Shown: positions 1 through 6,069, counted from the first letter of the stretch. The stretch is DNA of 8,602 nucleotides from Synergistaceae bacterium UBA1358 (GCA_002306075.1 DBRW01000070.1:1-8602); one strand, 5' to 3'. Notes: generated from the letters alone by a model not told the origin. Made by a program: numbers and translations.

Positions 1-494
1 AGATCTTTGTAGGTAAGGCCCGCAACTCCGAAGATGGCCTGTACGTCGCCTTCAACGCCTGAACCCGGTGCACCTACGCCTACGCGCTTGCCTTTGAGGT
101 CATTGATGGATTTGATGCCGGCATCCTTCGCGATAACGACCTGAACGTGCTCAGGATAGAGGGAAGCAACCGCGCGTATGTTCTTAAGGGGTTTGCCCTG
201 GAACATAAGCTGTCCGTTTACCGCCCAGTATGTGATGTCGTTCTGAACGAACGCGATCTCAATACCCTTTGTTGCAATTAGGTTTGCGTTGGCAACAGAG
301 GCGTTTCCTGTTTCTGCCGTGCACTGGATCTTACCGTCCTTTGTGACCGCTGCCGCAAGGGCTCCGCCTACTGCGTAGTAGGTACCTGATGTTCCGCCTG
401 TAGCAACGGACATATATGTGGCTGCCGAAGCTACTGCTGTAAATGAAAATGCTGCAAGAAGCGCTACAAGTGTTACGATGATGACTTTCTTCAT
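1..494 (-). CDS. TAXI-family TRAP transporter solute receptor (N-terminal part, cut by window edge)
   Basis: The product is a periplasmic or extracytoplasmic binding protein that captures a solute and hands it to the TRAP permease encoded just upstream. Only the first 164 codons are in the window, about half of a usual TAXI receptor of roughly 320 residues. Residues 1-24 form a clear Sec signal peptide: MKK, a hydrophobic core, then a V-A-S-A cleavage site before ATY. The mature N-terminus shows the TAXI signature: TGGTSGTYYAVGG at about 32-44, ETGNASVANANLIA at 61-74, and the FVQND stretch at 82-86. The ATG at 494 follows AAGGAGGA with a 7-nt gap, a strong ribosome binding site. It lies 122 bp after the permease stop. 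TAXI systems so far characterised carry glutamate or 2-oxoglutarate; the substrate here is unknown. Confidence 0.93.
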   Translation of the reverse strand, partial: MKKVIIVTLVALLAAFSFTAVASAATYMSVATGGTSGTYYAVGGALAAAVTKDGKIQCTAETGNASVANANLIATKGIEIAFVQNDITYWAVNGQLMFQGKPLKNIRAVASLYPEHVQVVIAKDAGIKSINDLKGKRVGVGAPGSGVEGDVQAIFGVAGLTYKD

Positions 495-554
495 TACTTG
501 TTCCTCCTTAATGATGATTTATGTTTGTTGGACGAGCTGAGGCCAGTCCGGATA

Positions 555-571
555 CAGCCAAATTTTAGCTG
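555..571 (-). other. Small intercistronic hairpin between permease and receptor genes
   Basis: On the minus strand CAGCTAAAATTTGGCTG can fold into a 7-bp stem (one T-G pair) with a 3-nt loop. It lies in the 122-bp gap between the permease stop and the receptor start. No T-run follows, so it is not a normal terminator. It might stabilise the receptor mRNA or be chance. I see no convincing separate promoter in this gap. Confidence 0.2.
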
Positions 572-616
572 AAAACGACACTGTAAGAATCAGTATTTAG
601 TACAGATATTCGGTGA

Positions 617-2623
617 TCACTGCATCTGGCCACCGGATGGTCCGGTATTCTCCTCCGCTTTCTTTTTTGCAAGGCTCTTCGCTTTCGCTGTCTGTATGAA
701 GAATATCAATACCAGAACACCAAGTCCCGCAAGGTCTGAAACAGTTCCGGGGATGAGAAGTCCCAGTGCTCCGCCAAGAGCCAATATCCTCATATACCAC
801 GGCAGGTAGGCCTTATAGAATCCTATAGTAGCCATCGCAAGGAGGAATACTCCAAGCAGTGCAGTAAATATTGCCTGGACCATTTCCAGAGGCACCGGGT
901 CAATGAACAGAAGCATCGGGTTGTAGACATATATATACGGTACAAGGAAACCTGCCAGGGCAAGCTTGAAAGCGGTAACTCCGGTCTTCATCGGATCAGA
1001 TCCGGCAATACCGGCCCCTGCATATGCCGCCAGAGCGACAGGGGGAGTGAGGTCGGCCGCGATCCCGAAATAGAAGACGAACATGTATGCCGCCATTGGC
1101 GGGACTCCAAGCTTAAACAAGGCAGGTGCCGCCATGGTGCTGGTAACGATGAAGTTGGCTGTCGTCGGAAGTCCTGTACCGAGGACGATGCTGGCAAGCA
1201 TGGTATAGAAAAGGGTGAGTATCTTGCTGCCGCCGGCAAGGGTGACTATAGCATTTGCGATACGGAGAGCCAGACCTGTCAGTGTTCCGGTGCCGACTAC
1301 CATTCCTACCGTAGCACATGCACATGCCACTCCGATGGCCCCTCTGGCTCCGGCTTCAAAGGCTTCCATTATGCGCGTCGGCGTCAGTCTTGTCTCTTTG
1401 TTGAGCCATGAAAGCACAAAGCTGACAAGAATACCGTTGAAAGCAGCTTTAAGCGGTGTGAAGCCTGCAAGCAGGAAATATATGATAGCGACGAGCGGGA
1501 TAAGAAGGAAACCCTTTGATTTAAGCAGCGGCCAGAGAGGAGGAAGCTGTGCCCATGGAATACCCTTCAGTCCAAGCCTGCTGGCTTCAAAGTGCACCTG
1601 GACCATTACGGCGAAATAATAGAGAAGTGCCGGAACAACAGCGGCAAGAGCGACTTCGATGTAAGGTACGCCAAGAAACTGGGCCATGATGAACGCACCT
1701 GCGCCCATAACAGGAGGCATGATCTGTCCGCCTGTAGATGCCACTGCTTCAACGGCACCGGCAAAGTGAGGCTGATATCCAACGCTTTTCATAAGCGGTA
1801 TCGTGAACATACCCGTTGTACAAACGTTTGCGACCGATGAACCCGAAACTGTACCCATAAGACCCGAGCTGACGACAGCGACCTTTGCCGGGCCGCCAGT
1901 GGACCAGCCTGCGAGTGCCATTGAGAGGTCAATAATGAATTTTCCCAGACCGGTCTTTTCAAGGACTGCTCCGAAGAGGATGAACATAAAAACAAAGGTC
2001 GAAGATACTTCAAGCGGCGTTCCAAATATACCTTCTGTCCCCAGATACATGTGGTTTACGATACGGGGGACCGAAAAACCTCTATGGGCGATCATATCGG
2101 GCAGCGAGCGCCCGAAATAGCAATACAGCAGAGCGACTATAGCCAGACACGGCAGTACCGGGTTAGATATTCTCCTCGTCGCTTCAAGCAATGTAACTAT
2201 AAGCAGGAATCCCATGATGAGGTCGGTCCGGGTGGGAAGTCCTGCCCTTGTGGTCAGGTCATTGAAAAACACGACCAGATACATTGCAGAAGCTACACCA
2301 ACAGCACCGATGATAAAATCATAGAAGGGGATGCCGCTTGTCTTTGATTGTTTTGAACTTGCCGGATAGAGAAGAAAAACAAGGCAAAGAGTAAACGCAA
2401 GATGGACAGCTCCCTGTTTCTGAGCAAGCAGAAGGCCAAAACCTGAAGTATAAAAATGGAAGCAGGACATTGCAATGGCTATCAGGGATACAAGTTTTGC
2501 TTGCCATCCTTCGAGCGCCCTGAATCGCGCTTCTGTGTCGTACTTGCGCATAAGATCATCAAGATCTATCTTCTGATTCTCCTTTTCCATATTTTCTGCT
2601 GTTTTAATTTCTGTTTCACTCAC
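617..2623 (-). CDS. TRAP transporter fused permease, 4TM/12TM (DctQ-DctM fusion)
   Basis: This 668-residue inner-membrane protein is the permease of a TRAP transporter, in which a binding-protein-delivered solute is symported with an ion, usually Na+. The N-terminal 30 residues are charged and cytoplasmic. Residues about 42-185 hold the four-helix DctQ-like small domain. Residues about 195-600 hold the 12-helix DctM domain, with the typical GTPLEVSSTFVFMFILFGA (201-219), GTVSGSSVANVCTTG (257-271), STGGQIMPPVMGAGAF (296-311) and GTGLPTTANF (482-491) stretches. The length fits fused permeases paired with TAXI receptors. The start is GTG at 2623: GGGAGGA lies 7 nt upstream, whereas the in-frame ATG at codon 12 has no such site. 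Its own promoter is at 2684-2712. The permease gene comes before the receptor gene. Confidence 0.95.
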   Translation of the reverse strand: MSETEIKTAENMEKENQKIDLDDLMRKYDTEARFRALEGWQAKLVSLIAIAMSCFHFYTSGFGLLLAQKQGAVHLAFTLCLVFLLYPASSKQSKTSGIPFYDFIIGAVGVASAMYLVVFFNDLTTRAGLPTRTDLIMGFLLIVTLLEATRRISNPVLPCLAIVALLYCYFGRSLPDMIAHRGFSVPRIVNHMYLGTEGIFGTPLEVSSTFVFMFILFGAVLEKTGLGKFIIDLSMALAGWSTGGPAKVAVVSSGLMGTVSGSSVANVCTTGMFTIPLMKSVGYQPHFAGAVEAVASTGGQIMPPVMGAGAFIMAQFLGVPYIEVALAAVVPALLYYFAVMVQVHFEASRLGLKGIPWAQLPPLWPLLKSKGFLLIPLVAIIYFLLAGFTPLKAAFNGILVSFVLSWLNKETRLTPTRIMEAFEAGARGAIGVACACATVGMVVGTGTLTGLALRIANAIVTLAGGSKILTLFYTMLASIVLGTGLPTTANFIVTSTMAAPALFKLGVPPMAAYMFVFYFGIAADLTPPVALAAYAGAGIAGSDPMKTGVTAFKLALAGFLVPYIYVYNPMLLFIDPVPLEMVQAIFTALLGVFLLAMATIGFYKAYLPWYMRILALGGALGLLIPGTVSDLAGLGVLVLIFFIQTAKAKSLAKKKAEENTGPSGGQMQ

Positions 2624-2683
2624 TATAAATTCCTCCCTTGTGGAGACTTTGCATAAGCTATTCTTTAAGCAAAAACGACTTTA

Positions 2684-2712
2684 ATAATCGTTCATTTTAC
2701 TTCATATGTCAA
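2684..2712 (-). promoter_or_regulatory. Sigma-70-type promoter of the TRAP operon
   Basis: A perfect -35 TTGACA (2712-2707) is followed after 17 nt by GATTAT (2689-2684), which matches the -10 consensus at four of six positions. Transcription would start near 2677, leaving about 55 nt before the GTG start of the permease. The site is in the 136-bp gap after deoC, so the transporter need not depend on lysR-deoC transcription. Confidence 0.7.
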
Positions 2713-2759
2713 GGCTTCTCTAAGAAAATTGAATATTTAAAAATCTGACTATTTCTGAA

Positions 2760-3422
2760 TTATCCGTTATCCGCTGATCTGCATATCATTACCGACCGGG
2801 AAGTTCCAAGTCTGTCGGCACCTGCTTTTATCATCTCTTCTGCGCTGCCGCGGTCTTTGATCCCTCCGGAAGCCTTGACACCCATACCTTGAGGCAGGTT
2901 TTTTCTTATAAGTTCAACCACCCTGACTGTTGCTCCTCCGCAAGAAAATCCAGTCGATGTCTTTACAAAATGGGCTCCGGCCTCGCAGGCTGCCTTGCAT
3001 GCCTCAATTATTTCAGAGTCTTCGAGCAGACAAGCCTCGATAATGACTTTGACTTTACACCTTGGAACAGCTTTTACAACTGCAGCTATGTCGTCTCTCA
3101 GAAGACAGAACGATCCATTTTTTGCATGAGATATGTTCATCACCATGTCGATCTCTTCCGCTCCGTCCTCATAAGCCCTCTCAGCTTCGTAAGCCTTGAC
3201 CGGCGATATGCCAGCCCCAAGGGGAAATCCGACGACCGAGCAGACCTTAACGCCGCTACCCTTAAGTTTTTCCGAGACAAGGCGCACATAGCACGGGTTT
3301 ACGCATACCGAAGCGAATCCCATTTCCAATGCCTCGTCGCAGAGTTTTAATATATCCTCCTTCCTGACCGCAGGATCAAGGTTAGTGTGGTCTATAAAAG
3401 GTGCAAGGTCCAATTGTATCAC
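2760..3422 (-). CDS. deoC: Deoxyribose-phosphate aldolase (DERA)
   Basis: This class I aldolase cleaves 2-deoxy-D-ribose 5-phosphate into glyceraldehyde 3-phosphate and acetaldehyde in the cytoplasm. All key elements are visible: IDHTNLDP at 10-17, EIDMVMN with the conserved Asp at 92, VKTSTGF with the Schiff-base Lys at 154, and KASGGI with the second Lys at 183. The phosphate-binding end GADRLGTSRS is at 201-210. At 220 residues the length is normal. The frame opens at GTG 3422, but GGA directly abuts that codon. A TTG at 3413 lies 6 nt after GGAGTG and would give an N-terminus (M-DLAPFIDHT) closer to other DeoC proteins, so TTG 3413 is a strong alternative start. The gene follows lysR by 8 bp. 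No other deoxynucleoside-catabolism gene is in view. No clear terminator follows. Confidence 0.95.
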   Translation of the reverse strand: MIQLDLAPFIDHTNLDPAVRKEDILKLCDEALEMGFASVCVNPCYVRLVSEKLKGSGVKVCSVVGFPLGAGISPVKAYEAERAYEDGAEEIDMVMNISHAKNGSFCLLRDDIAAVVKAVPRCKVKVIIEACLLEDSEIIEACKAACEAGAHFVKTSTGFSCGGATVRVVELIRKNLPQGMGVKASGGIKDRGSAEEMIKAGADRLGTSRSVMICRSADNG

Positions 3423-3430
3423 TCCGCTAT

Positions 3431-4327
3431 TTAATATAATGATCCAAATCCGTGCCGTTGTACGATTTCGTCAAAAATCGCCAGTCCCGGAAGCGCGCTG
3501 GCCCTAGGGTATCTGTGTGTGATTCTGTAATAGAGGAGATCGGGCGGAGCCTCAGATATCCTTTGAAACACTATCCTGTCGTTACCCAGTTTCAGTTCTT
3601 CCATCGCAGAGCATGGGACCATGCACCACTGACCAGGCTTATCCATGAACGAACCTACCAGATTGACTGAGTCCAGCCGCATTTTCGCAGTTCTGATAGG
3701 ATCCCAGATGTGGTCATGCCAAAGTCTGTAGCCGCTGCTCCACTCAATGTAATATTCCAGCTCCGGCATCAAACACTCCGGCTTTATCACATCTGATATA
3801 TTCTCATCTTCATTTGGTATTCGGGCGACCACCAGGCTCTCTTTAAAAAATGGATCTATCTGAACATATCTGGTGGTCTCCTCATGAAGGACTATGGCAA
3901 GATCTATGGCCCTGCTCTCTACTGCCTGGTACATCTGGTCAGTGGGATCTGTCAGCAGCCTTAGGTAAACAGGTGGGTCATGCTCGAGAAGATCTTTGTA
4001 CACCTTTGGCAGAAGTCTGTAATTTACTGTCTCGGACCCGCCTATAGCAAGTGAGTAAGCTGAACCTGGATTTCTGGCATTTGCTATCTCCCTGCACACT
4101 TCCTGCCACTTCAGTGCAAGAGGAAGAAAACTTTCTCCGGCAGGAGTAAGGCTGACAGATTTCATTCCCTTCTGCCGGTCCACCAGCATCATACCCATTT
4201 CATTCTCCAGCTCACTCAGGTTGTAGCTTACCGTTGACTGGGTCACATTTAAGAGTTCCGCAGCTTTTCCGAGGGTCCTTGACATCGAAACAGCCAAAAA
4301 TGTCTCGATCCCTTTTTCGTGCACCAT
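3431..4327 (-). CDS. LysR-family transcriptional regulator
   Basis: This 298-residue DNA-binding protein has normal LysR length. Residues about 5-65 form the winged helix-turn-helix: MSRTLGKAAELLNVTQSTVS at about 15-34 with the recognition helix, then LSELENEMGMMLVDR. The rest is the two-lobed effector-binding domain, with IGGSETVNYRLLPKVY at about 95-110. The ATG at 4327 follows GAGGTGA with a short gap. A promoter with a T-N11-A palindrome at its -10 lies directly upstream, which suggests autoregulation. It is co-directional with deoC (8-bp gap), so the two are probably cotranscribed. There is no divergent partner gene as is common for LysR regulators, and the effector is unknown. Targets may be itself with deoC, the TRAP operon, or the small ORFs upstream. 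Confidence 0.93.
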   Translation of the reverse strand: MVHEKGIETFLAVSMSRTLGKAAELLNVTQSTVSYNLSELENEMGMMLVDRQKGMKSVSLTPAGESFLPLALKWQEVCREIANARNPGSAYSLAIGGSETVNYRLLPKVYKDLLEHDPPVYLRLLTDPTDQMYQAVESRAIDLAIVLHEETTRYVQIDPFFKESLVVARIPNEDENISDVIKPECLMPELEYYIEWSSGYRLWHDHIWDPIRTAKMRLDSVNLVGSFMDKPGQWCMVPCSAMEELKLGNDRIVFQRISEAPPDLLYYRITHRYPRASALPGLAIFDEIVQRHGFGSLY

Positions 4328-4348
4328 CAGTCACCTCGACATAAAGAA

Positions 4349-4361
4349 TCTAATTTTTAGA
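4349..4361. promoter_or_regulatory. T-N11-A palindrome, candidate LysR autoregulatory operator
   Basis: TCTAATTTTTAGA is a perfect palindrome (TCTAA, 3-nt centre, TTAGA) with the T-N11-A form typical of LysR-type binding boxes. It touches the -10 element of the LysR-gene promoter and covers the expected transcription start. This is the classical position for autorepression. AT-rich DNA can give such a box by chance. Confidence 0.45.
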
Positions 4362-4389
4362 CTATAATATTTATTTAATAAAAATGCAA
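4361..4389 (-). promoter_or_regulatory. Promoter of lysR-deoC
   Basis: On the minus strand TTGCAT (4389-4384) is followed after exactly 17 nt of AT-rich spacer by TATAGT (4366-4361), a five-of-six -10 match. The start point would be near 4354, about 27 nt before the ATG. The -35 hexamer lies inside the left arm of the inverted repeat at 4382-4395. Confidence 0.6.
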
Positions 4390-4444
4390 GTTCTTCGAGA
4401 AATAAAATTGACACTTTCAATAATTTCCCTAAGAACTTGCGTTT
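4382..4444. repeat. Long-gap inverted repeat flanking the LysR promoter upstream region
   Basis: AAATGCAAGTTCTT (4382-4395) and AAGAACTTGCGTTT (4431-4444) are inverted copies that match at 13 of 14 positions (the ten inner pairs are perfect) across a 35-bp gap. The left arm overlaps the -35 element of the LysR-gene promoter. This arrangement suits a dimer or tetramer that bridges two sites, or a foldback structure. Confidence 0.55.
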
Positions 4445-4462
4445 ATCTACACGGCACAACTG

Positions 4463-4497
4463 GGCAAGTCTGGCTTAGGAGGCCATAGGAACTTGCC
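4463..4497. repeat. Nested inverted repeat containing GGCAAGT/ACTTGCC
   Basis: Outer arms GGCAAGT (4463-4469) and ACTTGCC (4491-4497) are perfect complements. Between them TGGC (4471-4474) and GCCA (4482-4485) form an inner stem with a 7-nt loop. The outer arms are another copy of the AACTTGC-type motif. There is no T-run on either side, so it is not a terminator. Confidence 0.4.
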
Positions 4498-4519
4498 GCC
4501 ATTAAGACACTGATCGGAT

Positions 4520-4633
4520 CTATCCCTGCCTTTGTCCTTTTCTTTTAACCGGCTGTGTATGGACAGACCAGGTCGCATAAAAAAAGACCGCCATAGCTGC
4601 TGCTGAGCAGAGCATTATCTCAATTATCCGCAT
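4520..4633 (-). CDS. Candidate 37-residue single-span membrane peptide
   Basis: I do not recognise this. The ORF starts at ATG 4633 and stops at TAG 4522-4520. The peptide begins MRIIEIMLCSAAAMAVFF, which with the following residues to about 22 forms one likely membrane segment. A basic tail (VKRKGQRQ) follows, and by the positive-inside rule it would face the cytoplasm. The start lies inside the last codons of the 40-codon ORF upstream (14-nt overlap), so translation coupling is possible. Its own ribosome binding site is poor: AAGG is about 12 nt away. It is below the size most gene finders accept. It could be a chance ORF. Confidence 0.3.
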   Translation of the reverse strand: MRIIEIMLCSAAAMAVFFYATWSVHTQPVKRKGQRQG

Positions 4634-4742
4634 AATGTTGACCGACCTTTAATAAAACAGGGTAATCTATTGGTGTATCAAAGTAAGGCAACTTGCCTGA
4701 ACAGCATGTAAAAACGGTACTTATAGGAACAACTTCCGACAT
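4620..4742 (-). CDS. Candidate 40-residue small protein
   Basis: I do not recognise this. A strong Shine-Dalgarno sequence, TTGGAGGT, with GGAGG at 4755-4751, lies 8 nt before ATG 4742. The frame runs 40 codons to TGA. The peptide starts MSEVVPISTVFTCCSGKLPY and has no membrane segment; two adjacent Cys are at 13-14. The frame is open further upstream to 4823, but the ribosome binding site singles out 4742. The same GTTGGAGG string precedes the exported-protein gene at 5367. No convincing promoter is seen; TTGAAA at 4830-4825 has only a weak -10 partner. It could be a leader peptide, the first gene of a two-peptide unit, or chance. Confidence 0.33.
   Translation of the reverse strand: MSEVVPISTVFTCCSGKLPYFDTPIDYPVLLKVGQHYADN
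4686..4698. repeat. 13-bp palindrome AGGCAACTTGCCT
   Basis: This is a perfect 6-bp inverted repeat around a central C and it includes one copy of the AACTTGC motif. It lies inside the 40-codon candidate ORF, so it may be an operator half or a coding coincidence. Confidence 0.35.
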
Positions 4743-4917
4743 ATTGATGACCTCCAACTCTATATACAAATTGAAAGGCTGCCATGTTCCATGCATACTT
4801 TGCCATAATAAATATGCAGACACCTTTCAAAACGACGGGAATACAAGGCAAGACATGCGTCGCAAGATAAGAGCGCATGACTCTGCTAATTATTTAAAAA
4901 ATTTCAGCGGACACTGT

Positions 4918-5367
4918 TTATTCCAGTTTTCGAATAGTCTTGATCGTATGAAAGGCTGACGGAAAGAGATCTTCTGATATCAAAAAATATGGTTTTCCAA
5001 GGATCCGGGGGAGGAAAAACATTGCCCCGACATTGAAAAGACGATCTGCGTTTGAAAAAAACGTCTTATTCCTCATCCTGAAGTTAATGAGGCTTGCAGG
5101 ACCTGTCGGCTCGGTCAGATTTACCAGCTCCGCAGGAAGTCCGCCTGTCTCAGGGTCACTTGAAGAAAAAGGACCGTTCCCTGCCGTCAGGGTACCAATA
5201 GGAATAGGACGGGGCCCTTCCCGACAAAGGTCAAAGGGCACACCTGAATGACCCTGCGTGAGTAAAAAAGCGGAAGGGGATACGCAGCAGGAGACAATTA
5301 CAATAAAAACTGTGACTAAAGGAATCAGCAACTTTTTCCCGGCATAGCCAAAAGAAACGCAGCGCAT
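4918..5367 (-). CDS. Hypothetical exported protein, possible lipoprotein
   Basis: I do not recognise this 149-residue protein. The N-terminus MRCVSFGYAGKKLL is basic and is followed by a hydrophobic stretch to about residue 35, as in a Sec signal. The stretch contains I-V-S-C-C, which fits a lipobox with the acylated Cys at about 27; an uncleaved anchor is also possible. The mature part is rich in Gly, Pro and Ser in its first half (PIGTLTAGNGPFSSSDPETG) and in Phe, Leu and basic residues towards the end. ATG 5367 is chosen because GGAGG lies 9 nt upstream; ATG 5373, two codons earlier, has only a 3-nt gap. Codon choice resembles the neighbours. A promoter and two leader inverted repeats lie upstream. 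After the stop a short stem and a T-run might act as a weak terminator. Confidence 0.6.
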   Translation of the reverse strand: MRCVSFGYAGKKLLIPLVTVFIVIVSCCVSPSAFLLTQGHSGVPFDLCREGPRPIPIGTLTAGNGPFSSSDPETGGLPAELVNLTEPTGPASLINFRMRNKTFFSNADRLFNVGAMFFLPRILGKPYFLISEDLFPSAFHTIKTIRKLE

Positions 5368-5388
5368 TGCCATTTGCCTCCAACTTTA

Positions 5389-5407
5389 TCCGGCAGTATA
5401 TCCCGGA
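5389..5407 (-). other. Leader hairpin just upstream of the exported-protein ribosome binding site
   Basis: TCCGG (5389-5393) and CCGGA (5403-5407) pair perfectly around a 9-nt loop. The foot of the hairpin is 7 nt before the GGAGG (5381-5377) that serves the start at 5367. It could tune access of ribosomes. TATACT within it (5400-5395) is an alternative -10 with a weak -35. Confidence 0.3.
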
Positions 5408-5422
5408 CCTGACAAGATACAA

Positions 5423-5459
5423 AGACACATCTGTATTAAACTACGATATCAGGGTGTCT
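5423..5459. repeat. Inverted repeat AGACAC/GTGTCT at the predicted transcript start
   Basis: AGACAC (5423-5428) and GTGTCT (5454-5459) are perfect 6-bp complements separated by 25 nt. The outer arm coincides with the expected start point of the promoter at 5465-5493. It could close the leader RNA into a stem or be an operator. Confidence 0.3.
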
Positions 5460-5464
5460 GTGAC

Positions 5465-5493
5465 GTTATACCACTTTGTGAAAAAGAATGCAA
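5465..5493 (-). promoter_or_regulatory. Promoter of the exported-protein gene
   Basis: TTGCAT (5493-5488) and TATAAC (5470-5465) are separated by exactly 17 nt on the minus strand. The -10 matches five of six consensus positions. The -35 and its flanks, CTTGCATT, are identical to those of the LysR-gene promoter. Transcription would begin near 5458 and leave a leader of about 90 nt. The rest of the 280-bp gap up to 5647 shows nothing else I can name. Confidence 0.5.
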
Positions 5494-5647
5494 GACTTCA
5501 GTCACCACTCATAAAAAGGCAGTGCCTTAATTTTTACGTGAACATTTCCGAACCGGTGCTTGACCATGGATCTTGGAAATAATAATTGGAAAAAACCTCT
5601 TTGTTGTTTCCCTTCATCAAAGCTGTCCATAAATTATTGTTATGATC

Positions 5648-6046
5648 CTAGACACCGTCAGATATTGCGAATGCCGCCACTTCGACATCCTGTTCTTCCG
5701 TCCCGCCGCTTATTCCAAGCGCGCCGATGATCGACCCGTTTTCTGTAATTATTTTGCCGCCGCCTATCAATGAAATAGATCCTTCATAACGGACATTGGA
5801 TAAAATGCCGGTATTTTTTGTTACCAGATAGGAAAATTTATCTGTATCATCCTTTAATTTCAATGCGGTCAATGCTTTTGCCTGCGACAGTTTAACGCAC
5901 AGCTCGGGAGTGTCGTCCATCCTTTGAAACAGCACAAGCTCGCTCTCGGAGTCAAAAATTGCGATCGCCACGCATATATCCAGTTCCTCAGACTTTGATA
6001 CGGCCTTCTTCAAAATAGCTTCCGCCGTTTTCAGATCCATCCCCAT
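5648..6046 (-). CDS. GlcG/HbpS-family protein (DUF336)
   Basis: This 132-residue protein belongs to the GlcG/HbpS family, small proteins with a profilin-like fold. Members bind haem or cobalamin-type ligands, or lie beside glycolate, diol and amino-acid oxidation genes with unclear roles. Seen here: LDICVAIAIFD at 22-32, FQRMDD at 40-45, SQAKALTA at 54-61, and the hallmark C-terminal block GGGKIITENGSIIGALGISG (95-114) followed by EEQDVEVA. It has no signal peptide, so it should be cytoplasmic. ATG 6046 follows GAGGGA by 6 nt. It is next after the dehydrogenase operon but separated from it by a strong terminator, so it probably has its own promoter. No strong terminator follows its TAG. The biochemical role is unknown. 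Confidence 0.9.
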   Translation of the reverse strand: MGMDLKTAEAILKKAVSKSEELDICVAIAIFDSESELVLFQRMDDTPELCVKLSQAKALTALKLKDDTDKFSYLVTKNTGILSNVRYEGSISLIGGGKIITENGSIIGALGISGGTEEQDVEVAAFAISDGV

Positions 6047-6069
6047 TTGTCTTCCCTCTTTCTGTCAGA

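Larger units (their letters stand above)
4328..4917. other. 590-bp intergenic region upstream of the LysR gene, rich in small repeats
   Basis: No conventional gene is visible on either strand. The region holds the LysR-gene promoter, a long-gap inverted repeat, a nested inverted repeat, a 13-bp palindrome and two candidate small ORFs, listed separately. AACTTGC occurs exactly at 4434-4440, 4490-4496 and 4690-4696 on the plus strand and at 4386-4392 as its complement; GCAAGTC at 4464-4470 is a near copy. I see no tRNA, CRISPR array or insertion-sequence ends. Confidence 0.6.

Noticed and set aside
2719..2723. A TTAGA half-site just upstream of the TRAP promoter -35, like the LysR-promoter palindrome
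   Set aside because: Only one 5-nt half is present, with no matching T-N11-A partner, which is expected by chance in AT-rich DNA.
4560..4622. A possible terminator around CTGCTCAGCAG and the T7 run near 4586-4580 on the minus strand
   Set aside because: The only stem has too small a loop and does not sit next to the T-run. The T-run is explained by Phe codons of the 37-codon ORF.
4382..4698. Integron attC site or transposon terminal repeats
   Set aside because: The repeats lack the GTTRRRY/RYYYAAC core boxes, and there is no transposase or target-site duplication that I can see.
4693..4959. An 88-codon plus-strand frame with Cys-rich CHVPCILCH
   Set aside because: It starts at TTG without a nearby ribosome binding site, overlaps the better-supported minus-strand ORFs, and its Cys spacing is likely chance.
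5367..5582. A 71-codon plus-strand frame
   Set aside because: It has a TTG start, no ribosome binding site and no recognisable product, and it runs opposite a promoter and leader.
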